In this document: one piece after another, positions 57,250 to 64,000 of the stretch
Layout: each line of letters opens with the position of its first letter
How positions within the stretch are numbered: position 1 is the first letter of the stretch
Origin: Verrucomicrobiia bacterium
GTDB taxonomy: Bacteria; Verrucomicrobiota; Verrucomicrobiia; Palsa-1439
Direction: 5' to 3'
Assembly (NCBI GenBank): GCA_035577545.1
Contig: DATLVI010000022.1
Coordinates: forward strand, 122,924-186,923
Length of the DNA stretch: 64,000 nt
The notes under the pieces: model-generated
Told to the model about the DNA's origin: nothing
Database searches by the model: none
Seen by the model: only the letters and a program-made list of their open reading frames with translations
Program-made: the position numbers and the translations under genes

Positions 57250-58551
57250 TTAACTGGCTGCAAATTCCTCCCGCTCCAAGCTTCCATCCAGCGGCGTGAC
57301 GGGGTCTATGAAAAGCCAGCAGGCGGCGCCGACCAAGTAAATTCCCGCGGCGACCCAGAAGCAGATCGTCCAATTGTTGCCGGTGAATTTCAGAATCTGG
57401 GCCACGACGAGGGAGCCGACCGCGCCGCCGAGATTCCCCATCATGTTCATGCTGCCGGAGAGCGAACCCGCATACTTGCCGCCAACGTCCATGCAGGCGC
57501 CCCAGCCGCTCGGCATCGCGCAATCGTTGGCGAAACCGGCCACTCCAATGGCGATCATTGCGAGCGTTGGACTCTGGATGTGGGTGGAAAGAACCAACAT
57601 GACGGCAGCGACAACCAGGCCCACCAGCGCCGGAATTCGCCGCGCGTGACGCGCCGACCCGGTCCAGCGCGCGAGGCGCTGAACCAGCACGCCCACGAAT
57701 AAACAGGCCAGCCCGCCGAAGAAGAGCGGCAACCCGGACAAAAACGCGCTTTTCGCCAATTGCAGGTCGCGGGCTTCATTCAGGTACGTGGGCAGCCACG
57801 TGATGTAGAAGTACCAGCCGTAGCTCATGCAAAAGTATTGGAGCCAAAGCAGCCACACCGACCGGCTGCGCAGAAGCCGTTTCCATGGGACGTCGCCATG
57901 ACCCACGGCGTTCACCTCGGCGCCGTCGAGCAACGCGAGTTCCGCGGCGTTCACGGAACGATGGTCGCGCGGATGGTCGCGAAACCAAAAATAAAACACG
58001 ACCGTCCACACCACGCCCAGTGTGGCGAAAAGCAGAAACGCCTGGCGCCAGTTGAGAAAGGTCATCACCCAGAACACAAGCAGTGGCGTGAAGGCCCCGC
58101 CCCAGCGCGCGCTCAACCACGTGATGCCCTGCGCGCGATCGCGCTCGTTCCAAGGAAGCCAGATGGTGAAGATTTTGGTGAGATTCGGAAAACAGCCGGC
58201 TTCACCCGCGCCAAACAGGAACCGGCACACAATCATGGAAGCCAGGTTCCACGCCCAGCCCGTCGCCGCGGTGAAGAATGACCACATGACCACGACCCGC
58301 ATGAGCACACCGCGCGGACCACGATGGTCGCCGAGCCAACCCGCGGGGATTTCAAAAAGCGCGTAGGCCAGCGTGAACGCCGAGAAGACCCAGCTCATCT
58401 GTTCCTTGGTGAAACCAAGGTCCTGCTGAATATGCCCGGCGGACTGCGAGATGCAGACGCGGTCGACGTAGGTAATGATCGCCAGCGTGGCAGCGAAGAC
58501 GATGACCCAATGCCGCGCCCGCGTCGGTTGAGTGGCGGAGGGCGGTGTCAT
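57250..58551 (-). CDS. MFS transporter, anion:cation symporter (GudP/hexuronate-like)
   Basis: 433-aa major facilitator with 12 predicted segments. Family features: RHWVIVFAATLAIITYVDRV in segment 1, WLGDHRGPRGVLMRVVVMWS for the loop 2-3 motif, and RFLFGAGEAGCFPNLTKIFT typical of ACS-family sugar-acid carriers. The ATG at 58551 (TPPSATQ) follows the dehydrogenase stop by 11 bp. With the dehydrogenase and the divergent iron ADH it suggests uptake and oxidation of an organic or sugar acid. Confidence 0.87.
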   Translation of the reverse strand: MTPPSATQPTRARHWVIVFAATLAIITYVDRVCISQSAGHIQQDLGFTKEQMSWVFSAFTLAYALFEIPAGWLGDHRGPRGVLMRVVVMWSFFTAATGWAWNLASMIVCRFLFGAGEAGCFPNLTKIFTIWLPWNERDRAQGITWLSARWGGAFTPLLVFWVMTFLNWRQAFLLFATLGVVWTVVFYFWFRDHPRDHRSVNAAELALLDGAEVNAVGHGDVPWKRLLRSRSVWLLWLQYFCMSYGWYFYITWLPTYLNEARDLQLAKSAFLSGLPLFFGGLACLFVGVLVQRLARWTGSARHARRIPALVGLVVAAVMLVLSTHIQSPTLAMIAIGVAGFANDCAMPSGWGACMDVGGKYAGSLSGSMNMMGNLGGAVGSLVVAQILKFTGNNWTICFWVAAGIYLVGAACWLFIDPVTPLDGSLEREEFAAS

Positions 58552-58562
58552 CGCGCGGCCGA

Positions 58563-59558
58563 CTAATTGACCACGTTGTAGGGTGGCTGGCCCAGCAACA
58601 CGCGTCGGCAGTTTTGGCTGCCTTTGACGCGCATATCGAGCATGCCTTCCTCGGAATAGAACGCCGAGTGCGGATTGATGATCAAGCGACCGTGCGCGGG
58701 ATGTTTCGGATCGCGCCATGCCACGAGGAGCGGATGGTCTGGCGCCGGCGGCTCCGTTTCCAAGACATCAATGGCCGCGCCGCGCAAATGCCCGGAGGTA
58801 ATCCCGTCGAGAACCGCAAGCGCATCGACTACGCCGCCTCGTGACGTGTTCACAACAAAGGAACCGGGCTGCAACTTCCTGATCGTGTCACGGTTGACCA
58901 AGTGTTTTGTTTCCGCGGTAAGTGGACAGTGAAGGCTCACGACGTGGGCCTGTGCGAGAAGTTCATCCAGGGTCTCTGCAGCACGAATGCCCAGCGATTT
59001 GTCGCGGCCTTGCGGTGCGAATGGATCGTAATAAACCACGTCCATCCCCAGTGCCTTCGCGCGTAACGCGGTCGCGCCACCGATGCGCCCGATGCCCACG
59101 ATGCCAAACACGTGCCCGCGCAACCGATGCAACGGCTCTGCCTGGGTGTGACTCCACGGCCCGGTCCCGAGTTGCAATCGGTCGTTCAGATAATGAATGC
59201 CGCGCATCAACGTCAGCGTCATGCCGATGGCGGAGTCAGCGACCTCTTCGGTCCCGTAATCCGGCACGTTCGCCACAGTGATGCCGCGCGCCCGGGCCGT
59301 CACATGATCCACGTTGTCGAATCCCACCCCACAACGAACAATGAATCGGCAATTCTTCAAGCGTTCAATTGTCCGCGCGCCAATTCGGGTGCGGTGATAA
59401 ATCATGATGGCGTCGGCGTCCTCGATTCGGCCCACGAGGTCGTCCTCGGAAGATGCATTCAGCGCCGCCACATCGGCCAGGTCACCCAGGATCTGGCGCT
59501 CGTGATCGAGCGGCTCGGTGATGAAATCGGTGACAACAACTTTCGCGCGCTGGGTCAT
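58563..59558 (-). CDS. D-isomer-specific 2-hydroxyacid dehydrogenase (CtBP-like)
   Basis: 331-aa NAD-dependent dehydrogenase. HVFGIVGIGRIGGATALRAK is the Rossmann motif; catalytic residues in VNTSRGGVVDALAVLDGI (Arg), GAAIDVLETEPP (Glu) and INPHSAFYSEEGM (His). The HSAFYSE ending resembles the CtBP branch. The start is the ATG at 59558; the open frame continues 230 codons upstream, antisense to the iron ADH gene, and that extension is not homologous to anything. It is co-directional with the MFS gene. Confidence 0.88.
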   Translation of the reverse strand: MTQRAKVVVTDFITEPLDHERQILGDLADVAALNASSEDDLVGRIEDADAIMIYHRTRIGARTIERLKNCRFIVRCGVGFDNVDHVTARARGITVANVPDYGTEEVADSAIGMTLTLMRGIHYLNDRLQLGTGPWSHTQAEPLHRLRGHVFGIVGIGRIGGATALRAKALGMDVVYYDPFAPQGRDKSLGIRAAETLDELLAQAHVVSLHCPLTAETKHLVNRDTIRKLQPGSFVVNTSRGGVVDALAVLDGITSGHLRGAAIDVLETEPPAPDHPLLVAWRDPKHPAHGRLIINPHSAFYSEEGMLDMRVKGSQNCRRVLLGQPPYNVVN

Positions 59559-59657
59559 GGCTGAATAACGCCCAGCCTTGCATTGAAGTGCGGCCCGAGG
59601 CAAGCCAACAATAGTTTGGTCTTTCAAATCCGCGCGGTGAATCGTATATCCGACCCC

Positions 59658-60818
59658 GTGAACGCGCAATTCAACGTGCCCTCCACGATCCTTGTCGCCG
59701 CCGGCGCCAGCCAGCAGCTCGCCGCGCAAGCCGCCCGGCTCGGCGGACGGCGCGTGTTGCTCGTCACCGATGCGACGATGGTCGCCAGCGGACTGGCGCA
59801 ACGCTGCGTCGACCAACTTGCCGCCGCCAACATCCCGGCCACCGTCTTTTCCGGCGTGAAAACGGACCCGACCGATGAAAACGTCCGCGACGGACTCGCG
59901 TTGTTGCGCAAAACCAACTGCGATCTCGTGATTGGCCTTGGCGGCGGCAGCCCGATGGATGCGGCGAAAGTGATCGCCGTCGCCGCCACGAACGACGTGC
60001 CGCTTCGCGAGTTTGCGGGGTATCATCGCATCGCGCGCGCCGGCCTGCCGCTGGTGTGCATTCCGACGACGGCCGGCACCGGCAGCGAAGTGACCAAGGT
60101 CGCCGTCATCACGGACACCGAGCGCGACGTGAAAATGATGATGCTCGACGTTCACCTGCTGGCGCGCGTGGCACTGGTGGACTTTGAATTGAGCCTGACG
60201 ATGCCGGCCCCACTCACCGCGCACGTCGGCGTGGACACGCTTACGCATGGGATCGAAGCCTTTGTGTCAAAGAAGGCGAATACGCTGACCGACCCGCTGG
60301 CGTTGGAGTGCATCCAACTGACAGCCACCAATCTCTTCACCGCTTGGGAGGAGCCGGGGAACCGCCCGGCGCGCGAGGCGATGATGCTCGCGGCCTGCCT
60401 TGGCGGGATGGCATTTGCCAACAGCAGCGTTTGTCTCGTTCACGGCATGAGCCGTCCCATCGGCGCGATGTTTCATCTGGCGCACGGATTGTCGAACGCG
60501 CTGCTTTTGCCGGCGCTCACGCGCTGGTCGCTACCCGGAGCCGTGGCGCGTTATGCACAGATCGCACGGTTGGTCGGTGCCGCCGCGAACGGCGCACCGG
60601 ATGCGACGGCTGCGGCGAGCCTGCCCGATTATTTGGAAAAGTTGAACGCGCGCCTGGGCATCGGCCGTCTGCGCGATTTCATCAGGATGGATCGGGTTGC
60701 CTTCGAGCAGAAGTTGCCGGCCATGGCGGACGCGGCGCTGGCGTCGGGCAGCCCGCAGAACAATCCGGTTGTCCCCACGGCCGATGAAATAATCGAACTC
60801 TATCGCCAGGCTTGGTGA
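59658..60818 (+). CDS. iron-containing alcohol dehydrogenase
   Basis: 386-aa group III alcohol dehydrogenase. GLGGGSPMDAAKVIAVAAT is the NAD(P) motif; metal ligands appear in DTLTHGIEAFVSKK and SVCLVHGMSRPIGAMFHLAH with GLSNALLLP after it. I prefer the GTG at 59658 (homology starts NAQFNVPSTILVAAG), which leaves about 100 bp for divergent promoters; an ATG at 59583 is the alternative. Probably oxidises a 2-hydroxy or diol compound imported by the adjacent MFS carrier. Confidence 0.87.
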   Translation: MNAQFNVPSTILVAAGASQQLAAQAARLGGRRVLLVTDATMVASGLAQRCVDQLAAANIPATVFSGVKTDPTDENVRDGLALLRKTNCDLVIGLGGGSPMDAAKVIAVAATNDVPLREFAGYHRIARAGLPLVCIPTTAGTGSEVTKVAVITDTERDVKMMMLDVHLLARVALVDFELSLTMPAPLTAHVGVDTLTHGIEAFVSKKANTLTDPLALECIQLTATNLFTAWEEPGNRPAREAMMLAACLGGMAFANSSVCLVHGMSRPIGAMFHLAHGLSNALLLPALTRWSLPGAVARYAQIARLVGAAANGAPDATAAASLPDYLEKLNARLGIGRLRDFIRMDRVAFEQKLPAMADAALASGSPQNNPVVPTADEIIELYRQAW

Positions 60819-60841
60819 GGCGGTATTCAACAATGGAAAAA

Positions 60842-60863
60842 GTTGCGGGTTTGAGCCCCGTTA
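60842..60863 (+). repeat. tRNA-Asp T-arm fragment
   Basis: GTTGCGGGTTTGAGCCCCG matches tRNA-Asp 51932-51950 with one change; two further differences or none follow within 22 bp. No cloverleaf is present. Confidence 0.6.
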
Positions 60864-60969
60864 CGCGGCGACAGTCCTCCAGTTCGAACTCGACCCCGTC
60901 AGGTAGTTACCGACTGTAAAGCTGCGATTTGCTTGAGAAATTGAACGATTTGGTTCCAATTGGAAATCA

Positions 60970-60995
60970 GGAGTCCCGCCAGTTTTTGGAGTCGG
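60970..60995 (+). repeat. tRNA-Asp 3'-end plus flank fragment
   Basis: AGTCCCGCCAGTTTTTGGAG then TCGG corresponds to tRNA-Asp end ACTCCCGCCAATTTCTGGAG at 51953-51972 and its downstream flank. Similarity continues weakly to R0 copy 3. Confidence 0.55.
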
Positions 60996-61066
60996 TAACT
61001 AGTTCAGACTCGGCGGCTTGTGCCTGTTTACTTCGCCCCCAGTCCTGCCCAAACCCATTGCCAAAA

Positions 61067-61126
61067 CACTCATCCAAAATGGGCATAAATGCCCTATCGG
61101 GTGAGTGTCAAGGTGGTAGTTTTTTG
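61067..61126 (+). repeat. hairpin repeat R0, copy 3
   Basis: Outer stem CACTCATCC (61067-61075) / GGGTGAGTG (61099-61107), fully paired with one T-G, inner stem ATGGGC / GCCC-AT, followed by TCAAGGTGGTAGTTTTT and the G-rich tail shared with copy 2. Confidence 0.65.
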
Positions 61127-61173
61127 GGCGGGGATGGGGCGGTTGACAAGGGATCAGGTGGCGAAAAAGAAAA

Positions 61174-61371
61174 GGAGAGTCGAGGCTCGAATCTCGTATT
61201 ACCACCCCCAGCCGCATCGCAAAACGCGACTTCTCGCCTATGAGATTTCCCAGCGAGAGAGCGTCTCGACTCTCCACCACAACGTAAGCCTGATTCCCGG
61301 AATAGCAACCGATAGTTTCGAGGCAGACTGCGGCGGGAATTGAACAAAGCCAACATGGGGTGAACACCCTA
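61174..61371 (+). repeat. repeat R1, copy 1 (upstream of zinc-ribbon gene)
   Basis: Perfect 11-bp arms GGAGAGTCGAG (61174-61184) / CTCGACTCTCC (61265-61275) around an 80-nt loop, then a conserved segment (GTAAGCCTG, GGAATAGCAACCG) ending in the dyad ATGGGGTG-AA-CACCCTAT (61354-61371). The zinc-ribbon ATG follows 64 bp later. Homologous to 62269-62428, where the loop is shorter and different. Confidence 0.7.
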
Positions 61372-61434
61372 TTGTGCCGAATGACATACCGCGTAGTCTC
61401 TGGAGTATTACTTCAACGTTTTTGGAGAGCAACG

Positions 61435-61587
61435 ATGGCTGACATTATTTTGAATTGTCCGGAGTGCGGCGACAACTTGGAGATTGATGGCGCGGGCGCG
61501 GGGTTAAAGGTCAACTGCCCGAAGTGCTATGCCGATATTTGGGTTCCTGCGACAACGGTCGTTCCATCACAAAACCCCGACCCTTGA
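61435..61587 (+). CDS. 50-aa single zinc-ribbon protein
   Basis: Tiny protein with two CPxC knuckles, NCPECGDNLEIDGAGAGLKV and NCPKCYADIWVP, forming one zinc ribbon. The core matches the first ribbon of the 150-aa protein at 26040-26492. GGAGAG lies 6 nt before the ATG, so translation is well supported. It lies between repeat R1 and the 128-aa unknown gene. Nucleic acid or protein binding is possible; no function known. Confidence 0.72.
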   Translation: MADIILNCPECGDNLEIDGAGAGLKVNCPKCYADIWVPATTVVPSQNPDP

Positions 61588-61698
61588 GTAAGAATCTAGC
61601 GGCAGGCTATGGCATTGGAAAAAATCACTGTGAGTAGTTGCCATCCGTCAGCTCAGGAGAAGGCGTACGCCGCTTGCTCAAAAAGAGGAGACGATGAA

Positions 61699-62085
61699 AT
61701 GATTATTGAAACCATGCTCCGTTCCGAGTTTGACCGGTTGGTGCCTCATAATCTCGCCTTGGAGAACTTCATGGTCAAACAGGTTGAATGGTTTTCTAAC
61801 CGTTCGGGGAACTTGCTTGGTGCAGTTGCCAAAGGCGAAGGTGTAACGGGTTGGAATTACGTGATCCTGAAACGGGATAAAAAAGGCGATTTCCGCGTCC
61901 GCAAAGTGATCGGCAATTTTTTTAATTTGAACGCCGCCAGAGTTGATCTCTTGCTGTCGATGGCAGGGTTCGAGAAGGTCGATTGTGCCAACCAGCCCAA
62001 TCCACCCGCCCTGTTGTCCTCGCCTGCTTCATTGGCGGTGGTCGATAGCCCATGCAAGCGGTCGGACATTCCACTGGCAGTGTAG
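61699..62085 (+). CDS. 128-aa protein of unknown function
   Basis: No family recognised. GAGGAG is 8 nt before the ATG at 61699, which decides this start over the ATG at 61609. The body (RLVPHNLALENFMVKQVEWF, GWNYVILKRDKKGDFRVRKV, NAARVDLLLSMAGFEKVDC) looks like a small alpha/beta domain; the last 30 residues are low-complexity. The stop codon lies inside repeat R2 copy 1, so the C-terminal end may be repeat-derived. Confidence 0.6.
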   Translation: MIIETMLRSEFDRLVPHNLALENFMVKQVEWFSNRSGNLLGAVAKGEGVTGWNYVILKRDKKGDFRVRKVIGNFFNLNAARVDLLLSMAGFEKVDCANQPNPPALLSSPASLAVVDSPCKRSDIPLAV

Positions 62086-62166
62086 AGACTGACATGCCCG
62101 TGCTTCGACATCCCCCCATCCTTCGTCGAAGCACCTCCTTAGGGCGTGATACGTCGCGACACTGCC
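62076..62166 (+). repeat. repeat R2, copy 1 (three-tier hairpin)
   Basis: Outer arms GGCAGTGT (62076-62083) / ACACTGCC (62159-62166); middle CATGCCC / GGGCGTG; inner perfect 9-bp stem TGCTTCGAC (62101-62109) / GTCGAAGCA (62125-62133). An unpaired ACCTCCTTA, the anti-Shine-Dalgarno sequence, separates the inner and middle 3' arms. Similarity to copy 2 extends about 35 bp upstream of the outer arm. Confidence 0.72.
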
Positions 62167-62268
62167 ATTATTGAAATCAGTTGTTGTAGATGGCACTGAG
62201 GCAAACGCAGTTTCGATAGGACGGATCGCTATTGCCGTCTCTCCGTCAGTCAGGCGAGGAAAAGAAGC

Positions 62269-62428
62269 GGAGAGTCGAGGCTCGAACTGCTCTGCTCTAC
62301 GCCGCAACTTCAACCAACCCTCGACTCTCCACTGCAATGTAAGCCTGCTGGCGGGAATAGCAACCGGTTGTTTCGGGGCGGACTGCCGGCGAGGGTTTCC
62401 CAAAGGCAACATGGGGTGAACACCCCAT
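62269..62428 (+). repeat. repeat R1, copy 2 (upstream of RRM gene)
   Basis: Same perfect 11-bp arms as copy 1 (62269-62279 and 62320-62330) around a 40-nt loop, then GTAAGCCTG, GGAATAGCAACCG and the perfect dyad ATGGGGTG-AA-CACCCCAT (62411-62428). The RRM gene starts 177 bp later. Confidence 0.7.
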
Positions 62429-62605
62429 AGTAGGTTGATGTCGTGCTTCATAGAATGCCAGGCATATTGTAAACCCAGCTATCCGATAGGAGACGCCCAG
62501 AGTGATTGGTAGATTATCAGGCGAGTATGTTTGCTCGATGACAATCTGAAACTCGAATCCATCGAGAACTTCCACTGAGACCTCCTACCGCAGCAGAAAG
62601 AAATA

Positions 62606-62872
62606 ATGGCAACGAAACTATACGTGGGCAACCTGTCACCCAACACAACGGAAGTCCAGGTTCTCGACCTGTTCAAGCAAGCGGGCAACGTGGTCAGTTG
62701 CCAACTCATCATGGACAAGATCACCGCCAAGTCCAAAGGATTTGCGTTCGTCGAGATGGGCTCGGAAGCAGAGGCTGCCAAAGCGATAGCTGATCACAAT
62801 GGCAAGGAACTGGATGGCCGGGCACTGAAAGTCAACGAAGCCAAGCCCCGCGTTGAACGCCCTCCCCAGTAG
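62606..62872 (+). CDS. RRM RNA-binding protein (glycine-poor, 88 aa)
   Basis: Single RNA recognition motif: RNP2 LYVGNL (5-10) and RNP1 KGFAFVEM (44-51) with the right spacing, and the beta4 GRALKVNEAKPR. Small RRM proteins occur in cyanobacteria and PVC bacteria and bind single-stranded RNA. No Shine-Dalgarno is obvious, and the leader contains CCTCCTA about 18 nt before the ATG. It lies between R1 copy 2 and R2 copy 2. Confidence 0.9.
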   Translation: MATKLYVGNLSPNTTEVQVLDLFKQAGNVVSCQLIMDKITAKSKGFAFVEMGSEAEAAKAIADHNGKELDGRALKVNEAKPRVERPPQ

Positions 62873-63036
62873 TTTCGTTGGCACACGGCGGGATCAGCAG
62901 TCAAAACGGGCGACAGGGCAGCGTCGATGGAATCGAGTCTGGCGTAGCCAGGCTACGGATGGCGGTAAGCCGGACAACCAGCTGTCTCCATCGAGGTCGT
63001 GGTTGACATAGCCTGCAAGAACCCGGACATTTTAGC

Positions 63037-63124
63037 GGCAGTGTAGAGCATGACATGCTCCTCACTCTTCGACATCTAGCCTGTCGAAGGTCCTCCTTGG
63101 GGCATGATTGGGAGCTACACTGCC
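63037..63124 (+). repeat. repeat R2, copy 2 (three-tier hairpin)
   Basis: Outer arms GGCAGTGTAG (63037-63046) / CTACACTGCC (63115-63124), perfect 10 bp; middle CATGCTCC / GGGGCATG; inner CTTCGACA (63067-63074) / TGTCGAAG (63082-63089), perfect 8 bp. The unpaired segment is TCCTCCTTG where copy 1 has ACCTCCTTA. Confidence 0.72.
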
Positions 63125-63431
63125 CATGATCGAAGTCGGCTGACCGAATCTGATGGGGTGGCTTGTGCCCAAAGGAAGTATGCGTCCCGTCCCTAATCGT
63201 GTAAGGAATCCCAAAGACCCCCATGCTATCAGAGACGTCATTGCCACACGGGCAGCCAAGTCCTGGTCCTACTGGGCCGCAGCAACCAGAGTCAAGGTCG
63301 CCTCTTTGAATGTGAGTCGGTAATTGTGGCCAGGCGCCGATGATCCTGTGCAGGCCAGTGTCACTGGTTCGTGATGCAGAATATAAACATACGGTCAGTT
63401 CTGCCCACACCGGCTTGCTTTTTTGGGTAGA

Positions 63432-63460
63432 TTCGAGCCTCGTCAGTCCCGCCAGTTTTT
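63432..63460 (+). repeat. tRNA-Asp 3'-end fragment
   Basis: TTCGAGCCTCGTCAGTCCCG then CCAGTTTTT matches tRNA-Asp 51940-51968 at 25 of 29 positions, including the CCA and flank. No 5' tRNA half is present. Confidence 0.6.
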
Positions 63461-63676
63461 TCGTCCCTTCTTCTCAGATCCAACACCTTGAAAACATGGC
63501 TGGTTACAACGGTTCCAAATCCTATAAAACCTCAGAAACCGAATAGGGCCAGAACAGGCTGAAATCACGGGTCGGCCGCGTTCAGAAAGTGTCCGTGGCA
63601 CCAACCGCTTCGCGATGCATTGCGCCGGTTATGGCGGCGGGTTACGAAAGCAGGTTCCCGATGAGGCGCGGAGCTT

Positions 63677-64000
63677 CTAGGGCGCGAATTTACCCAGGTA
63701 CATGTCGAACCCGCCGGCGGAGAGTTGACTGCCGCCACCCAGGTTGATCGAAGTCATGAAACTGCCCGTCGTGAACACGTTGCCGGTGGAGTCCGAGGCC
63801 ACGGCGTAACCCATTTCGGTGGTGGTCCCCCCGAAGTTCTTCGACCACGACCAGGCGCTGGTGGGCGAGTACTTCGCCAGGAAGACATTGTAGCTGCCAA
63901 CCGAGAGCAGGCCCCCGCCCAGATCCAGGCTGCCGGCGAAGTATCCGGTGATGACAGGATTGCCGCTGCCATCCACGGTCAGACCGGTGCCCTTGATGGT
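63677..64000 (-). CDS. SBBP-type beta-propeller repeat protein (C-terminal part, runs off the window)
   Basis: 107 residues of an open frame that continues past the right edge; the true start is outside. It shows two repeats of the pattern FLAKYSPTSAWSWSKNFGG, AVASDSTGNVFTTGSF and a terminal FDMYLGKFAP, as in secreted SBBP/beta-propeller proteins. Stop TAG at 63677. Likely a large exported protein. Confidence 0.75.
   Translation of the reverse strand, partial: TIKGTGLTVDGSGNPVITGYFAGSLDLGGGLLSVGSYNVFLAKYSPTSAWSWSKNFGGTTTEMGYAVASDSTGNVFTTGSFMTSINLGGGSQLSAGGFDMYLGKFAP

Larger units (their letters stand above)
60819..61434. other. 600-bp non-coding repeat-rich stretch
   Basis: No credible gene. 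From left to right: tRNA-Asp T-arm fragment (60842-60863), tRNA-Asp 3'-end fragment with flank (60970-60995), R0 copy 3 (61067-61126) and R1 copy 1 (61174-61371). Confidence 0.6.
62873..63676. other. 800-bp non-coding stretch after the RRM gene
   Basis: No credible gene; short open frames here lack ribosome sites and domains. It holds R2 copy 2 (63037-63124) and a tRNA-Asp 3'-end fragment (63432-63460). Confidence 0.6.

Noticed and set aside
59559..60248. 230-codon N-terminal extension of the hydroxyacid dehydrogenase frame
   Set aside because: Antisense to the iron ADH gene and without homology; the dehydrogenase fold begins at the ATG at 59558.
62037..63145. R2 elements as integron attC sites
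   Set aside because: The arrangement gene-hairpin is similar, but the attC core RYYYAAC/GTTRRRY is absent and no integron integrase was found.
63340..63546. 68-codon plus-strand frame
   Set aside because: It runs across the tRNA-Asp fragment, has no ribosome site and no domain.

Overview
The window looks like chromosomal DNA of a Gram-negative PVC-type bacterium, most likely Verrucomicrobiota (Pedosphaera/Limisphaerales-like). This is inferred from protein character only. It carries a Gloeo/Verruco (TIGR03803-type) repeat protein, PEP-CTERM and DNRLRE exported proteins, a prepilin-like pseudopilin, LpoB/CsgG/PpiD envelope proteins and a solenoid of 'DPxAAAxW' repeats. GC is high throughout, except for a visibly AT-richer patch around 54.2-57.2 kb. 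Most of the window is ordinary, densely packed core genome; 52-63.6 kb is accessory in character.

Layout. 0-5 kb: cdaA, folP and ftsH on the minus strand, with an MDR oxidoreductase placed between ftsH and folP on the other strand. 5-7.6 kb: histone-deacetylase-fold hydrolase and a GT39-like membrane glycosyltransferase. 7.7-11.7 kb: two STAS proteins and an RsbW-like kinase, then grpE, dnaJ and rsmE, all co-directional. 11.7-16.3 kb: a minus-strand five-gene exported/lipoprotein operon (PEGA protein, CsgG-like, COG3014-like, YcfL-like, LpoB-like) ending in a clear terminator. 16.5-20.6 kb: M20 peptidase, HAD phosphatase, phosphodiesterase, small lipoprotein. 20.7-27.8 kb: smc, DUF1287 protein, inositol monophosphatase, zinc-ribbon protein, pilT. 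28-33.5 kb: two GT-C membrane proteins, then ExeA/GspB-like genes. 33.5-41 kb: exported hypothetical, solenoid repeat protein, smpB, rpoZ, groEL, groES, dnaK. 41-45 kb: two D-2-hydroxyacid dehydrogenases (one pdxB) and a PpiD-like foldase. 45-51.6 kb: a molybdate/tungstate locus (C26 amidotransferase, MOT1 transporter, TupA-like binding protein, ModE-like regulator, UspA) interleaved with two paralogous DNRLRE proteins and a pseudopilin. 51.7-52 kb: tRNA-Val and tRNA-Asp.

Downstream of tRNA-Asp the character changes. There are degenerate tRNA-Asp 3'-end fragments at about 60.85, 60.98 and 63.44 kb, a three-copy hairpin repeat family (R0), a seven-blade GloVer protein, a sulfotransferase, a GMC oxidoreductase, a small catabolic module (MFS transporter, 2-hydroxyacid dehydrogenase, iron-dependent alcohol dehydrogenase), and then an array of tiny genes (zinc ribbon, unknown 128-aa protein, RRM RNA-binding protein). 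Those tiny genes are bracketed by two further repeat families: R1 upstream and R2 downstream of each gene unit. R2 copies fold into a three-tier hairpin with covarying stems. This R1-gene-R2 / R1-gene-R2 arrangement is the strongest candidate here for something undescribed. A second candidate is a duplicated structured leader next to pilT and in front of the exeA-like gene, whose closing stem covaries between copies. No integrase, transposase, CRISPR array or rRNA was seen.
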